From assembly GCF_030695125.1 (NCBI RefSeq), contig NZ_JAUYTP010000036.1, positions 62,001 to 126,000 of the forward strand: 64,000 bases of DNA. Reading direction: 5' to 3'. Shown here one piece after another: positions 50,152 to 58,186 of the stretch (position 1 is the stretch's first letter; each line of letters starts with the position of its first letter). Both the position numbers and the translations under genes were made by a program. A model generated the notes under the pieces. It ran no database searches and was not told the DNA's origin. It saw only the letters and a program-made list of their open reading frames with translations. The DNA is from Allobosea sp. GTDB taxonomy: Bacteria > Pseudomonadota > Alphaproteobacteria > Rhizobiales > Beijerinckiaceae.

Positions 50152-51039
50152 ATGCAGCCTCGCCCGGACCCCGCTTCCCTGACCGATCTGCGCCGCCATC
50201 TCGCCGAGATGGCGCTGCGCGGCGCGCCTGCGGCGGTGGGGCAGGTGAGTTTCGGCGCGCCCGCCCTCGATGCGGCGCTGGGCGGCGGCATCGCCCGCGC
50301 GGCCCTGCACGAGGTCTATGCGCCCGCCACGGCCGATCTCGCGGCGGCAACGGGATTCGCCGTCGGCCTCGCCATCCGGGCCGCGGCCGGGCGCCCGATC
50401 CTCTGGGTGCGGCAGGATGTCGTCGATGCCGAGACCGGCCGGCTGCATCCGCCGGGGCTGACCGAACTCGGGCTCGATCCCGCCCGCGTCCTGCTGGTGC
50501 GGGCGCGCGATGCCGAGGGCGTGCTCCGCGCCGGCGCCGAGGCCGCCCGCTGCCCGGCGCTGGGGGCGGTGCTGATCGAGCCCTGGGGCGCGCCGCGGCG
50601 CCTCGATCTGACCGCGAGCCGGCGCCTGGCCCTGGCGGCGGAAGGCTCGGGCGCGACCACGCTTTTGCTGCGCGCCGCCGTGGCGCCGCAGCCGAGCGCG
50701 GCCTCGACCCGCTGGCAGGTCGCGTCCCTGCCGTCGCGGGCGCTGGAGGCGAATGCACCGGGAGCGCCCGCCTTCAGCCTCAAATTGCTGCGGCATCGCG
50801 GGGGGCTGGGTGAGTCCGAGTGGCGTGTGGAGTGGAGCCGTGACCGACAATCTTTCCAGGAGAGCCCTGTCCAGAGCGACGTCCGAAACCGTCAGGCCGC
50901 TGCCGGCCGCGACGAGCCCCTCCGTTCCCCCAGAGCCAGCCCCGATGCCACGCCGCTATCTCGCCCTGTGGTTCCCTTTCCTGCCGACCGACCGGCTGCG
51001 GCGGGAGGGCCGGGTCCCGACATCCGGCGTACCGGCTGA
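50152..51039 (+). CDS. imuA: ImuA, RecA-like mutasome accessory protein
   Basis: A 295-aa RecA-fold protein that, with ImuB and ImuC, forms the DNA-damage-induced mutasome. It has the family pattern LRRHLAEMALRGAPAAVGQV, GAPALDAALGGGIARAALHE and PILWVRQDVVDAETGRLHPP. A true Walker A lysine is absent, as usual for ImuA. The C-terminal tail (PLSRPVVPFPADRPAA) is family-like. The gene overlaps imuB by 95 bp in another frame. It is controlled by the LexA box just upstream. Confidence 0.93.
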   Translation: MQPRPDPASLTDLRRHLAEMALRGAPAAVGQVSFGAPALDAALGGGIARAALHEVYAPATADLAAATGFAVGLAIRAAAGRPILWVRQDVVDAETGRLHPPGLTELGLDPARVLLVRARDAEGVLRAGAEAARCPALGAVLIEPWGAPRRLDLTASRRLALAAEGSGATTLLLRAAVAPQPSAASTRWQVASLPSRALEANAPGAPAFSLKLLRHRGGLGESEWRVEWSRDRQSFQESPVQSDVRNRQAAAGRDEPLRSPRASPDATPLSRPVVPFPADRPAAAGGPGPDIRRTG

Positions 51040-52489
51040 CGCCCCGCTGGTCGTCTATGCCCATCGCGGCAACGCGCTTCGCCTCGTCGCGGGGGACGAC
51101 CGGGCTCTGACGCTGGGGCTGGCGCGGGACCTGACCCTGGCCGATGCGCGCGCGCGCATTCCCGGGCTGATCGCGATCGAGGCCGAGCCCGAGGCCGACG
51201 AGGCCCTCTTGATGCGGCTCGCCGCCTTCTGCGATCGCTTCACCCCGCTGGTCGCGCTCGATCGCCCCCAGGGCCTGCTGCTCGACATCACCGGCTGCGC
51301 CCATCTCTTCGGCGGGGAGGGCGCGCTGCTGGCGACGCTCGGCCGCTGGATGCAGCGCGGCGGCCTCGCGCTCCGCTCGGCCGTCGCGGGCACGCCGGAA
51401 GCCGCCCATGCGCTGGCGCGCTTCGGCCGGGGCGCAATCGTGCCGCCCGGGCAGGACGAGGCCTGGCTGCGTCCGCTGCCGGTCGCGGCACTCGAGCTTC
51501 CTCCTGAGACCGCGCTCGCCTTGACCCGGGCGGGCCTGAGGACGCTGGCCGATCTCGCCGAGCGCCCCTCCAAGGGGCTGTCGGCCCGCTTCGGCGAGGA
51601 TCTGGTGACGCGGCTGCGGCGCACGCTCGGCCATGAGGATGCCCGCCTCACGCCGCTGCGCCCGCCGCCGGCCTGCCTGGTCGAGCGCCATTTCGCCGAG
51701 CCGATGCTCGATCTCGACGGGCTGCAGGAGGTCGTCGCCCGGCTGATCGCGGAGGCCGCGCGGGTGCTGGAACAGCGCGGCGAGGGCGGGCGCGTCTTCG
51801 AACTCGGCTTCCATCGCAGCGACGGGGCGGTGCGGCGGCTGGTGATCGAGACCGGGCGCCCGACGCGCGACGGCAAGGCCATCCTGCGGCTCTGGCGCGA
51901 GCGCGTCGAGAGCCTCTCCGACCCGCTCGATCCCGGTTTCGGTTTCGATGCGGTGCGCCTTGCCGTGCCGGTCTGCGAGCCGCTGAGCGAAACCCAGCCG
52001 AGCCTCGACCGCCGCGCCGTCGAGGACGAGGCCGTGGCCGATCTCGTCGACCGGCTGGTCGTGCGCTTCGGCCGCGACCGGGTGCTGCGCTTCGTGGCGC
52101 AGGACAGCCACCATCCCGTGCGCGCGGCGAAGGCCCGCTCGGCCGCGCTGCCGCCGGCCGGCATCGCCTGGCCGGCCCCCATTCCGCATGAACCGCCGAC
52201 ACGCCCGCTCCAGATCTTCGAGCCGCCCCAGCCGGTGGAGGCCATCGCCGAGGTGCCCGACGGCCCGCCGATCCGCTTCCGCTGGCGCCGGCTCATCCAT
52301 GATGTCGCCCGCGCCGAGGGCCCGGAGCGGATCGCGCCGGAATGGTGGCGCGACGGCTCCAGCGAGCCGATGCGCGACTATTACCGTGTCGAGGACTCGG
52401 CAGGCCGCCGCTTCTGGCTCTTCCGCATCGGCTTCCATGAGCCGGAGCAGGCGCCGCCGCGCTGGTTCCTGCATGGGCTGTTTGCATGA
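50945..52489 (+). CDS. imuB: ImuB, Y-family polymerase-like protein
   Basis: A 514-aa member of the Y-family polymerase fold that lacks the catalytic acidic residues; it opens RRYLALWFPFLPTDRL where an active enzyme has its DxD motif. ImuB links ImuC to the beta clamp and ImuA. Also seen are DITGCAHLFGGEGALLATL and the little-finger region FELGFHRSDGAVRRLVIETG. ATG 50945 gives the known start and overlaps imuA by 95 bp; upstream in-frame codons lie inside imuA. Its stop overlaps imuC by 4 bp (ATGA). Confidence 0.93.
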   Translation: MPRRYLALWFPFLPTDRLRREGRVPTSGVPADAPLVVYAHRGNALRLVAGDDRALTLGLARDLTLADARARIPGLIAIEAEPEADEALLMRLAAFCDRFTPLVALDRPQGLLLDITGCAHLFGGEGALLATLGRWMQRGGLALRSAVAGTPEAAHALARFGRGAIVPPGQDEAWLRPLPVAALELPPETALALTRAGLRTLADLAERPSKGLSARFGEDLVTRLRRTLGHEDARLTPLRPPPACLVERHFAEPMLDLDGLQEVVARLIAEAARVLEQRGEGGRVFELGFHRSDGAVRRLVIETGRPTRDGKAILRLWRERVESLSDPLDPGFGFDAVRLAVPVCEPLSETQPSLDRRAVEDEAVADLVDRLVVRFGRDRVLRFVAQDSHHPVRAAKARSAALPPAGIAWPAPIPHEPPTRPLQIFEPPQPVEAIAEVPDGPPIRFRWRRLIHDVARAEGPERIAPEWWRDGSSEPMRDYYRVEDSAGRRFWLFRIGFHEPEQAPPRWFLHGLFA

Positions 52490-55400
52490 ATCAGGTCCTC
52501 AGCCCCTTCGCCGAACTCGTTGCCGCGACGAATTTTTCCTTCCTGCGCGGCGCCTCGCCGGGGCCCAATCTGGTGCTCACCGCGCTGCTGCTCGGCCATG
52601 CGGGGCTCGGCCTCGCCGACCGCAACACGGTGGCGGGCGTGGTGCGGGCCTGGAGCGCGCTGCGGCAGCTGCGCGAGGACGGGCTGCCCCCGGCCGAGAA
52701 GCTGAAGGAGGGCGACAGCCCCGGCGAGCATGTCTGGATCGAAAACCCCGCCTTCGCCGATCTGCCCTTCACCGCGGATCAGTTACGTTCCATGGCAAAG
52801 GACTTTCGGCTTGTCCTCGGCAGCCGGCTCGTCTTTGCCGACGGCACGCCCGACATCGTCGTCTACCCCGCCAACCGCAGCGGCTGGGGCAGACTCTGCC
52901 GCCTGCTCAGCGAGGGCAACCGGCGCGCCGGCAAGGGCGAGTGCATCCTGAACCTCGACGACCTCCTCAGCGATACCCGCGATCTCCTGCTGATCCTGAT
53001 GCCGCCGCGCGATCTCGCCGGTCTGCCTGCGCTGCTCGCCCGGCTGGACGAGGCCGCGCCCGGCTCGCTCTGGCTCAGCGCCAGCATGCACCGGCGCGGC
53101 GACGACCGCCGCCGGCTGGCGCGGCTGAAGGCGATCGCCGCCGCGACCCGCACCCCGCTGCTGGCGACCAACGACGTGCTCTACGATGCCCCCGAGCAGC
53201 GCGACCTGCAGGACGTGCTGACCTGTATCCGCGAGGGCGTCTCGATCGAGCGGGCGGGGCGCCTGCTCGAGGCCAATGCCGAGCGCCATCTCAAGACGCC
53301 CCAGGAGATGATCCGGCTCTTCCGCGATGCCCCCGAGGCGATCGCCGAGACGCGCCATCTCCTCGCCCGCATCGACTTCGATCTCGGCCAGCTCGAATAC
53401 GAATATCCCGACGAGCCCGTCCCGCCCGGCTGGAGCGACCAGGCCTGGCTTGTGGAACTGGTGCGCCGCTGCTGCGTCATCCGCTATCCGAACGGGGTGC
53501 CGGAGAAGGTCGAGGCCTTGCTGCGCAAGGAGCTCGATTTGATCGCGGGGCTGAACTACGCCCGCTACTTCCTCACCATCCATCAGATCGTCGAATTCGC
53601 CGTCAGCCGCGGCATCCTCTGCCAGGGCCGGGGTTCGGCCGCCAATTCCGCCGTCTGCTATGTGCTCGGCATCACCGCGGTCGACCCCACCGAGAGCGAC
53701 GTGCTGTTCGAGCGCTTCATCTCGACGCAGCGCCGCGAGCCGCCCGATATCGATGTCGATTTCGAGCATGAGCGGCGCGAGGAGGTGATCCAGTGGATCT
53801 ATGAGCGCTATGGCCGCCACCGCGCCGGCATCGTCGCAACCGTCATCCGCTACCGCCCGCGCAGCGCCATCCGGGATGTCGGCAAGGCGCTGGGGCTGAC
53901 CGAGGACGTCACCGCCCGCATCGCCGGCACGCAATGGGGCAGCTGGGGCACGGAGATCGGCGACGACCGCGTCCGCCAGGCCGGGCTCGACCCCGCCAAC
54001 CCCACGATCCGCCGCGCGGTCGATTTCGCCATCCGCCTGCTCGGCTTCCCGCGCCATCTCTCGCAGCATGTCGGCGGCTTCGTGCTGGCGCGCGGGCGCC
54101 TCGACGAGATGGTGCCGGTCGGCAATGCCGCGATGGCGGACCGCACCTTCATCGAATGGGACAAGGACGACATCGACGAACTGCGCCTGATGAAGGTCGA
54201 TGTGCTCGCGCTGGGCATGCTGACCTGCATCCGCAAGGCCTTCGACCTGCTGCGGCAGCATGAGGGCCTCGAGATGGGGCTAGCCGACATCCCCAGGGAC
54301 GACGGGCCGACCTACGACATGCTCTGCCGGGGCCAGTCGCTCGGCGTCTTCCAGGTCGAGAGCCGGGCGCAGATGAACATGCTGCCGCGCCTGAAGCCGC
54401 GCATCCTCTACGACCTCGTCATCCAGGTCGCGATCGTCCGCCCCGGCCCGATCCAGGGCGACATGGTCCACCCCTATCTGCGGCGCCGCGCCGGGATCGA
54501 GCCGGTACATTATCCCGCGCCGGCCCCGGAGCACGGGCCCGCCGACGAGCTCTTCCAGGTGCTGAACAAGACCAAGGGCGTGCCGCTCTTCCAGGAGCAG
54601 GCGATGAAGCTCGCCATGGTCGCCGCGAAATTCACAGACAGCGAGGCGAATGGCCTGCGTAAGGCGATGGCGACCTTCCGCAGTGACGGCAGCATCGGCA
54701 ACTATCAGGACATGATGGTCGAGCGGATGGTGGCGCGCGGCTATGAGCGCGATTTCGCCCAGCGCTGCTTCGACCAGATCAAGGGCTTCGGCAGCTACGG
54801 CTTCCCCGAAAGCCACGCCGCCTCCTTCGCCAAGCTGGTCTACATCTCCTCCTGGCTGAAATGCCATCACCCGGCGGCCTTCGCCTGCGCGCTGTTGAAC
54901 GCGCAGCCCATGGGCTTCTATGCCCCCGCCCAGATCGTGCGCGAGGCGCAGGAGGTCGGCGGCGTCGAGCCACGCGCGATCGATGTGAATTTCAGTTTCT
55001 GGGACAATGGGTTGGAGCGTGTCGATCACGTTGAAAAGGGAAGCGCCGTCATCCCGGGCGACCGCAGGGAGACCCGGGATCCATTCCGGAACTTCTCCGA
55101 TAAAGGCTCCGGAATGGATCCCGGATCTCCGCTTCGCTCCGTCCGGGATGACCGGGGAGGGTCTTCGGAAACTCCCAGCCCTCATCCTGAGGAGCCGCGC
55201 AGCGGCGTCTCGAAGGATGGTCCAGATGCCTCGGGAGCCTCTCCGGCCATCCTTCGAGACGCGCCTGCGGCGCTCCTCAGGATGAGGGCTGAGGGGGGCG
55301 GGAAGCGACGGAGCCCCTTCGCCCTGCGCCTCGGCTTCCGCCAGATCGACGGATTCCGCGAGGAATGGGGCCTGCGCATCGCGGCGCGGCGGGGCGGGGG

Positions 55401-56133
55401 CTACGCCGATGTCGAGGAGTTGATGCGCCGGGCCGATCTGCCGGGCCGCGCCATGCGGCTGCTCGCCGATGCCGACGCCTTCCGCTCGCTCGGGCTCGAC
55501 CGCCGCGAGGCGCTCTGGGCCGTGCGCCGCCTGCCGGACGACGAGGCCCTGCCGCTCTTCGCCGCCGCCCAGGCCCGCGAACTGGGCGAGGAGCCGGCCG
55601 TCCCGCTGCCGATCATGCCGCTGCCGCAGCAGATCGTCGCCGACTACCAGACGGTCCGGCTCTCGCTGAAGGGCCACCCGATGGGAATGCTGCGGCCGCT
55701 CTTCCGGCGCGACCGCGTGCTGAGCTGCGCCGAGCTCGAAGGCCGCCCCGACGGCAGTTGGGCCGCGACCGCCGGCGTCGTGTTGGTCCGCCAGCGCCCC
55801 GGCAATGGCAAGGCGATCTTCATCACGCTGGAGGACGAGACCGGCATCGCCAACATCCTGCTCTGGGCGCGCCTGTTCGAGCGCTTCCGGCGCGAGGTGA
55901 TGAGCGGGCGCCTGCTGCAGATCGAGGGAAGGGTGCAGAAGAGCCCCGAAGGCGTGGTCCATCTGATGGCCCAGCGCGTCGTCGACCGCACGGCCGATCT
56001 CGCGAGCCTGTCCGAGAGCCACAGCGCCACGATCACCCTGACGCGGGCGGACGAGTTCAAGCATCCCCAGGCCCCGCGCGGCCGTCACCCCCGCGACGTT
56101 CGGATCCTGCCGAAATCCCGGGATTTCCATTGA
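52486..56133 (+). CDS. imuC: Error-prone DNA polymerase ImuC/DnaE2, with in-frame repeat insertion
   Basis: A 1215-aa C-family polymerase for damage-induced mutagenesis. It has the PHP domain (AELVAATNFSFLRGASPGPN), the catalytic motif PDIDVDF at residues 420-426 (Asp 421, 423, 425), SHAASFAKLVYISSWLKCHH, and the C-terminal OB-fold (ITLEDETGIANILLWARLFE). It is about 100 residues longer than usual DnaE2 (about 1080-1100). The extra part lies between FWDNGLE and LRLGFRQIDGF, just before the helix-hairpin-helix module, and is encoded by two palindromic repeats (55048-55290, residues about 855-935). The frame stays open through both. ATG 52486 overlaps the imuB stop. Confidence 0.94.
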   Translation: MNQVLSPFAELVAATNFSFLRGASPGPNLVLTALLLGHAGLGLADRNTVAGVVRAWSALRQLREDGLPPAEKLKEGDSPGEHVWIENPAFADLPFTADQLRSMAKDFRLVLGSRLVFADGTPDIVVYPANRSGWGRLCRLLSEGNRRAGKGECILNLDDLLSDTRDLLLILMPPRDLAGLPALLARLDEAAPGSLWLSASMHRRGDDRRRLARLKAIAAATRTPLLATNDVLYDAPEQRDLQDVLTCIREGVSIERAGRLLEANAERHLKTPQEMIRLFRDAPEAIAETRHLLARIDFDLGQLEYEYPDEPVPPGWSDQAWLVELVRRCCVIRYPNGVPEKVEALLRKELDLIAGLNYARYFLTIHQIVEFAVSRGILCQGRGSAANSAVCYVLGITAVDPTESDVLFERFISTQRREPPDIDVDFEHERREEVIQWIYERYGRHRAGIVATVIRYRPRSAIRDVGKALGLTEDVTARIAGTQWGSWGTEIGDDRVRQAGLDPANPTIRRAVDFAIRLLGFPRHLSQHVGGFVLARGRLDEMVPVGNAAMADRTFIEWDKDDIDELRLMKVDVLALGMLTCIRKAFDLLRQHEGLEMGLADIPRDDGPTYDMLCRGQSLGVFQVESRAQMNMLPRLKPRILYDLVIQVAIVRPGPIQGDMVHPYLRRRAGIEPVHYPAPAPEHGPADELFQVLNKTKGVPLFQEQAMKLAMVAAKFTDSEANGLRKAMATFRSDGSIGNYQDMMVERMVARGYERDFAQRCFDQIKGFGSYGFPESHAASFAKLVYISSWLKCHHPAAFACALLNAQPMGFYAPAQIVREAQEVGGVEPRAIDVNFSFWDNGLERVDHVEKGSAVIPGDRRETRDPFRNFSDKGSGMDPGSPLRSVRDDRGGSSETPSPHPEEPRSGVSKDGPDASGASPAILRDAPAALLRMRAEGGGKRRSPFALRLGFRQIDGFREEWGLRIAARRGGGYADVEELMRRADLPGRAMRLLADADAFRSLGLDRREALWAVRRLPDDEALPLFAAAQARELGEEPAVPLPIMPLPQQIVADYQTVRLSLKGHPMGMLRPLFRRDRVLSCAELEGRPDGSWAATAGVVLVRQRPGNGKAIFITLEDETGIANILLWARLFERFRREVMSGRLLQIEGRVQKSPEGVVHLMAQRVVDRTADLASLSESHSATITLTRADEFKHPQAPRGRHPRDVRILPKSRDFH
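55048..55152. repeat. Palindromic repeat, TCATCCCGG family, inside imuC
   Basis: A 105-bp element with perfect 10-bp inverted ends GTCATCCCGG / CCGGGATGAC and an inner perfect 16-bp arm pair, CGGGATCCATTCCGGA / TCCGGAATGGATCCCG. The ends and the inner CGGGATCCAT match the intergenic copy at 43528-43617. At 105 bp it keeps the imuC frame (35 codons). Confidence 0.88.
55177..55290. repeat. Second palindromic repeat inside imuC, CCTCATCCTGAGGAG family
   Basis: A 114-bp element whose ends AGCCCTCATCCTGAGGAGC and GCTCCTCAGGATGAGGGCT are perfect 19-bp inverted repeats. Inner arms CGTCTCGAAGGATGG / CCATCCTTCGAGACG are also perfect. It is unrelated to the first repeat and lies 24 bp after it. At 38 codons it keeps frame. 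Confidence 0.88.
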
Positions 56134-56265
56134 TTGCCGCAATGGTAGTCAATTCGCCTGTTTCATGAGCAAAATAGGGGCCGCGTATGCGGGCCGTCGC
56201 CTCCTGTTCAATCCGGATGCAGGCGCGAGGGGCGCGCTGCCGCCGGCCAAACCGGGGGCGGCCCT

Positions 56266-56282
56266 CTGGCATGCCCGTTGCT
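56266..56282 (+). promoter_or_regulatory. Sigma-54 promoter upstream of the first family-5 binding protein
   Basis: CTGGCATGCCCGTTGCT matches YTGGCACGRNNNTTGCW at nearly all positions, with GG and GC exactly 10 bp apart. The start codon is 54 bp downstream. It implies activation by an NtrC-type enhancer protein. Confidence 0.7.
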
Positions 56283-56335
56283 AACCTCGTGCCGCCGCTC
56301 GCAGGAGCGCGCGGCCAACCACAGGGGAGAAAAAC

Positions 56336-57988
56336 GTGTCCGTATCCAGCTTCACCCGCTCGGCCCTTCTCGGCCTCGGCCTTTCGACGGCGCTCGTCAC
56401 CGGCGCGCTCGCCCAGGAGAAGGTCCTGCGCATCGGCATGACGGCAGCGGACATTCCGCGGACCCACGGCCAGCCCGACCAGGGCTTCGAGGGCAACCGC
56501 TTCACCGGCATCCCGATGTATGACGCGCTGACCCATTGGGATCTCTCCTCCGCCGAGAAGGCGAGCGTCGTCATCCCCGGCCTGGCCACCGAATGGGCGG
56601 TCGACGCCACCGACAAGACGAAGTGGACCTTCAAGCTGCGTCCGGGCGTCAAGTTCCAGGACGGCTCCGATTTCACCGCCGCCGCCGTCGTCTGGAACGT
56701 CGACAAGGTCCTCAACAAGGAAGCCGCGCATTTCGCGCCGGACCAGATCGGCGTCACCGTCTCGCGCATGCCGACGCTGCGCAGCGCCCGCGCGATCGAC
56801 CCGCTCACCGTCGAGCTGACCACGAGCGAGCCCGACGCCTTCCTGCCGATCAACCTGACCAATCTGTTCATGGCGTCCCCGGCGCACTGGGCTGCCAAGC
56901 TCGCCGCCGTCCCGGCCTCGGTCACCGATCCGGCCGAGCGCGCCAAGCAGGCCTGGGCGGCCTTCTCGGCCGATCCGTCCGGCACAGGCCCGTTCAAGGG
57001 CGTCAGGCTGTCGCCGCGCGAGCGTTTCGAGATGGTCGCCAACAAGGCCTATTGGGACCCCAAGCGCGTGCCGAAGATCGACCGTGTCGTGCTGCTGCCG
57101 CTGCCGGAGGCCAATGCCCGCACCGCGGCCCTGCTCTCGGGCCAGGTGGACTGGATCGAGTCGCCTTCGCCGGACGCCGTGCCGCAGATCAAGCAGCGCG
57201 GTTTCACCGTCTACACCAACGCCCAGCCGCATGTCTGGCCCTGGCAGCTCTCCTTCGTCGAGGGCTCGCCCTGGGTCGACAAGCGCGTCCGCCACGCCGC
57301 CAATCTCTGCATCAACCGCGAGGAGCTGAAGACGCTGCTCGGCGGGCTGATGGAGATCCCGAAGGGCACCGTTCCCCCCGGCCATCCCTGGTGGGGCAAC
57401 CCCAGCTTCGACATCAAATACGATCTCGCGGCGGCCAAGAAGCTGATGACGGAAGCCGGCTATTCGACCGCCAAGCCGGCGAAGGTGAAGGTGCTGACCT
57501 CGGCCTCGGGTTCGGGCCAGATGCAGCCCCTGCCGATGAACGAGTTCATGCAGCAGGCGCTGAAGGAGTGCTTCTTCGACGTCGCGCTCGAGGTCGGCGA
57601 ATGGAACGCCGTCTTCACCAACTGGCGCGAGGGCGCCAAGCACGCCAACGCCCGCGGCGCCAACGCCACCAACGTCACCTTCGCGGCGATGGACCCGTTC
57701 TTCGCCATGGTGCGCTTCACCTCGACCAAGACCTTCCCGCCGGTCTCCAACAACTGGGGCTATTTCGGCAATGACGAGTTCGACAAGCTCATCGCCGACG
57801 CCCGCACCAGCTTCGACGGGACGGCGCGCGATGCGGCGCTCGCCAAGCTCCATGCCCGCATCGTCGAGGAAGCGCCCTTCGTCTGGGTGGCCCATGACGT
57901 CGGCCCGCGCGCGATGAGCGCCAAGGTCAAGGGCGTCGTCCAGCCGAAGAGCTGGTTCATCGACCTCGCTCCGATGTCGATGGACTGA
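56336..57988 (+). CDS. ABC transporter substrate-binding protein, family 5 (peptide/nickel type), copy 1
   Basis: A 550-aa periplasmic protein. It starts at GTG 56336 behind GGGGAG, with a signal peptide ending TGALAQE. The family pattern is LRIGMTAADIPRTHGQPDQG, then TKWTFKLRPGVKFQDGSDFT and the ligand-domain motif SGTGPFKGVRLSPRERFEMV. Ligand could be peptides, opines or other compounds; the family does not fix it. It is closely similar to the second copy at 58187. It is preceded by a sigma-54 promoter and followed by a palindromic repeat. Confidence 0.93.
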   Translation: MSVSSFTRSALLGLGLSTALVTGALAQEKVLRIGMTAADIPRTHGQPDQGFEGNRFTGIPMYDALTHWDLSSAEKASVVIPGLATEWAVDATDKTKWTFKLRPGVKFQDGSDFTAAAVVWNVDKVLNKEAAHFAPDQIGVTVSRMPTLRSARAIDPLTVELTTSEPDAFLPINLTNLFMASPAHWAAKLAAVPASVTDPAERAKQAWAAFSADPSGTGPFKGVRLSPRERFEMVANKAYWDPKRVPKIDRVVLLPLPEANARTAALLSGQVDWIESPSPDAVPQIKQRGFTVYTNAQPHVWPWQLSFVEGSPWVDKRVRHAANLCINREELKTLLGGLMEIPKGTVPPGHPWWGNPSFDIKYDLAAAKKLMTEAGYSTAKPAKVKVLTSASGSGQMQPLPMNEFMQQALKECFFDVALEVGEWNAVFTNWREGAKHANARGANATNVTFAAMDPFFAMVRFTSTKTFPPVSNNWGYFGNDEFDKLIADARTSFDGTARDAALAKLHARIVEEAPFVWVAHDVGPRAMSAKVKGVVQPKSWFIDLAPMSMD

Positions 57989-58019
57989 TCGCTTCCGCCC
58001 CGCGGCAGCCTGCCTCTGT

Positions 58020-58111
58020 CGTCATGGTCGGGCTCGTCCCGACCATCCACGGCTTCGTCGTCGGTGACGATGGGCGAGACGTGGAGGCTCGCTACCAGGG
58101 CGAGCATGACG
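58020..58111. repeat. Palindromic repeat, GTCATGGTCGGG family
   Basis: A 92-bp element with nearly perfect inverted ends (CGTCATGGTCG / CGAGCATGACG, 10 of 11). It lies in the gap between the two binding-protein genes, upstream of the second sigma-54 promoter. Its sequence differs from the other repeat families in the window. Confidence 0.7.
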
Positions 58112-58133
58112 TTGGGGAGGGTGCCGCGTGCGG

Positions 58134-58150
58134 CTGGCACAGCCCTTGCG
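58134..58150 (+). promoter_or_regulatory. Sigma-54 promoter of the second family-5 binding protein
   Basis: CTGGCACAGCCCTTGCG: a full TGGCAC -24 box and TTGC -12 box with the required 10 bp between GG and GC. The start codon at 58187 is 37 bp downstream. Confidence 0.75.
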
Positions 58151-58186
58151 AAGCCAGCCTGGAACCCATCCAAACCGGAGCCCCCC

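Noticed and set aside
54510-55379. Idea that the imuC repeats mark a pseudogene
   Set aside because: The frame is uninterrupted from ATG 52486 to the stop at 56133, all polymerase motifs and the C-terminal OB-fold are intact, and both repeats are multiples of three.
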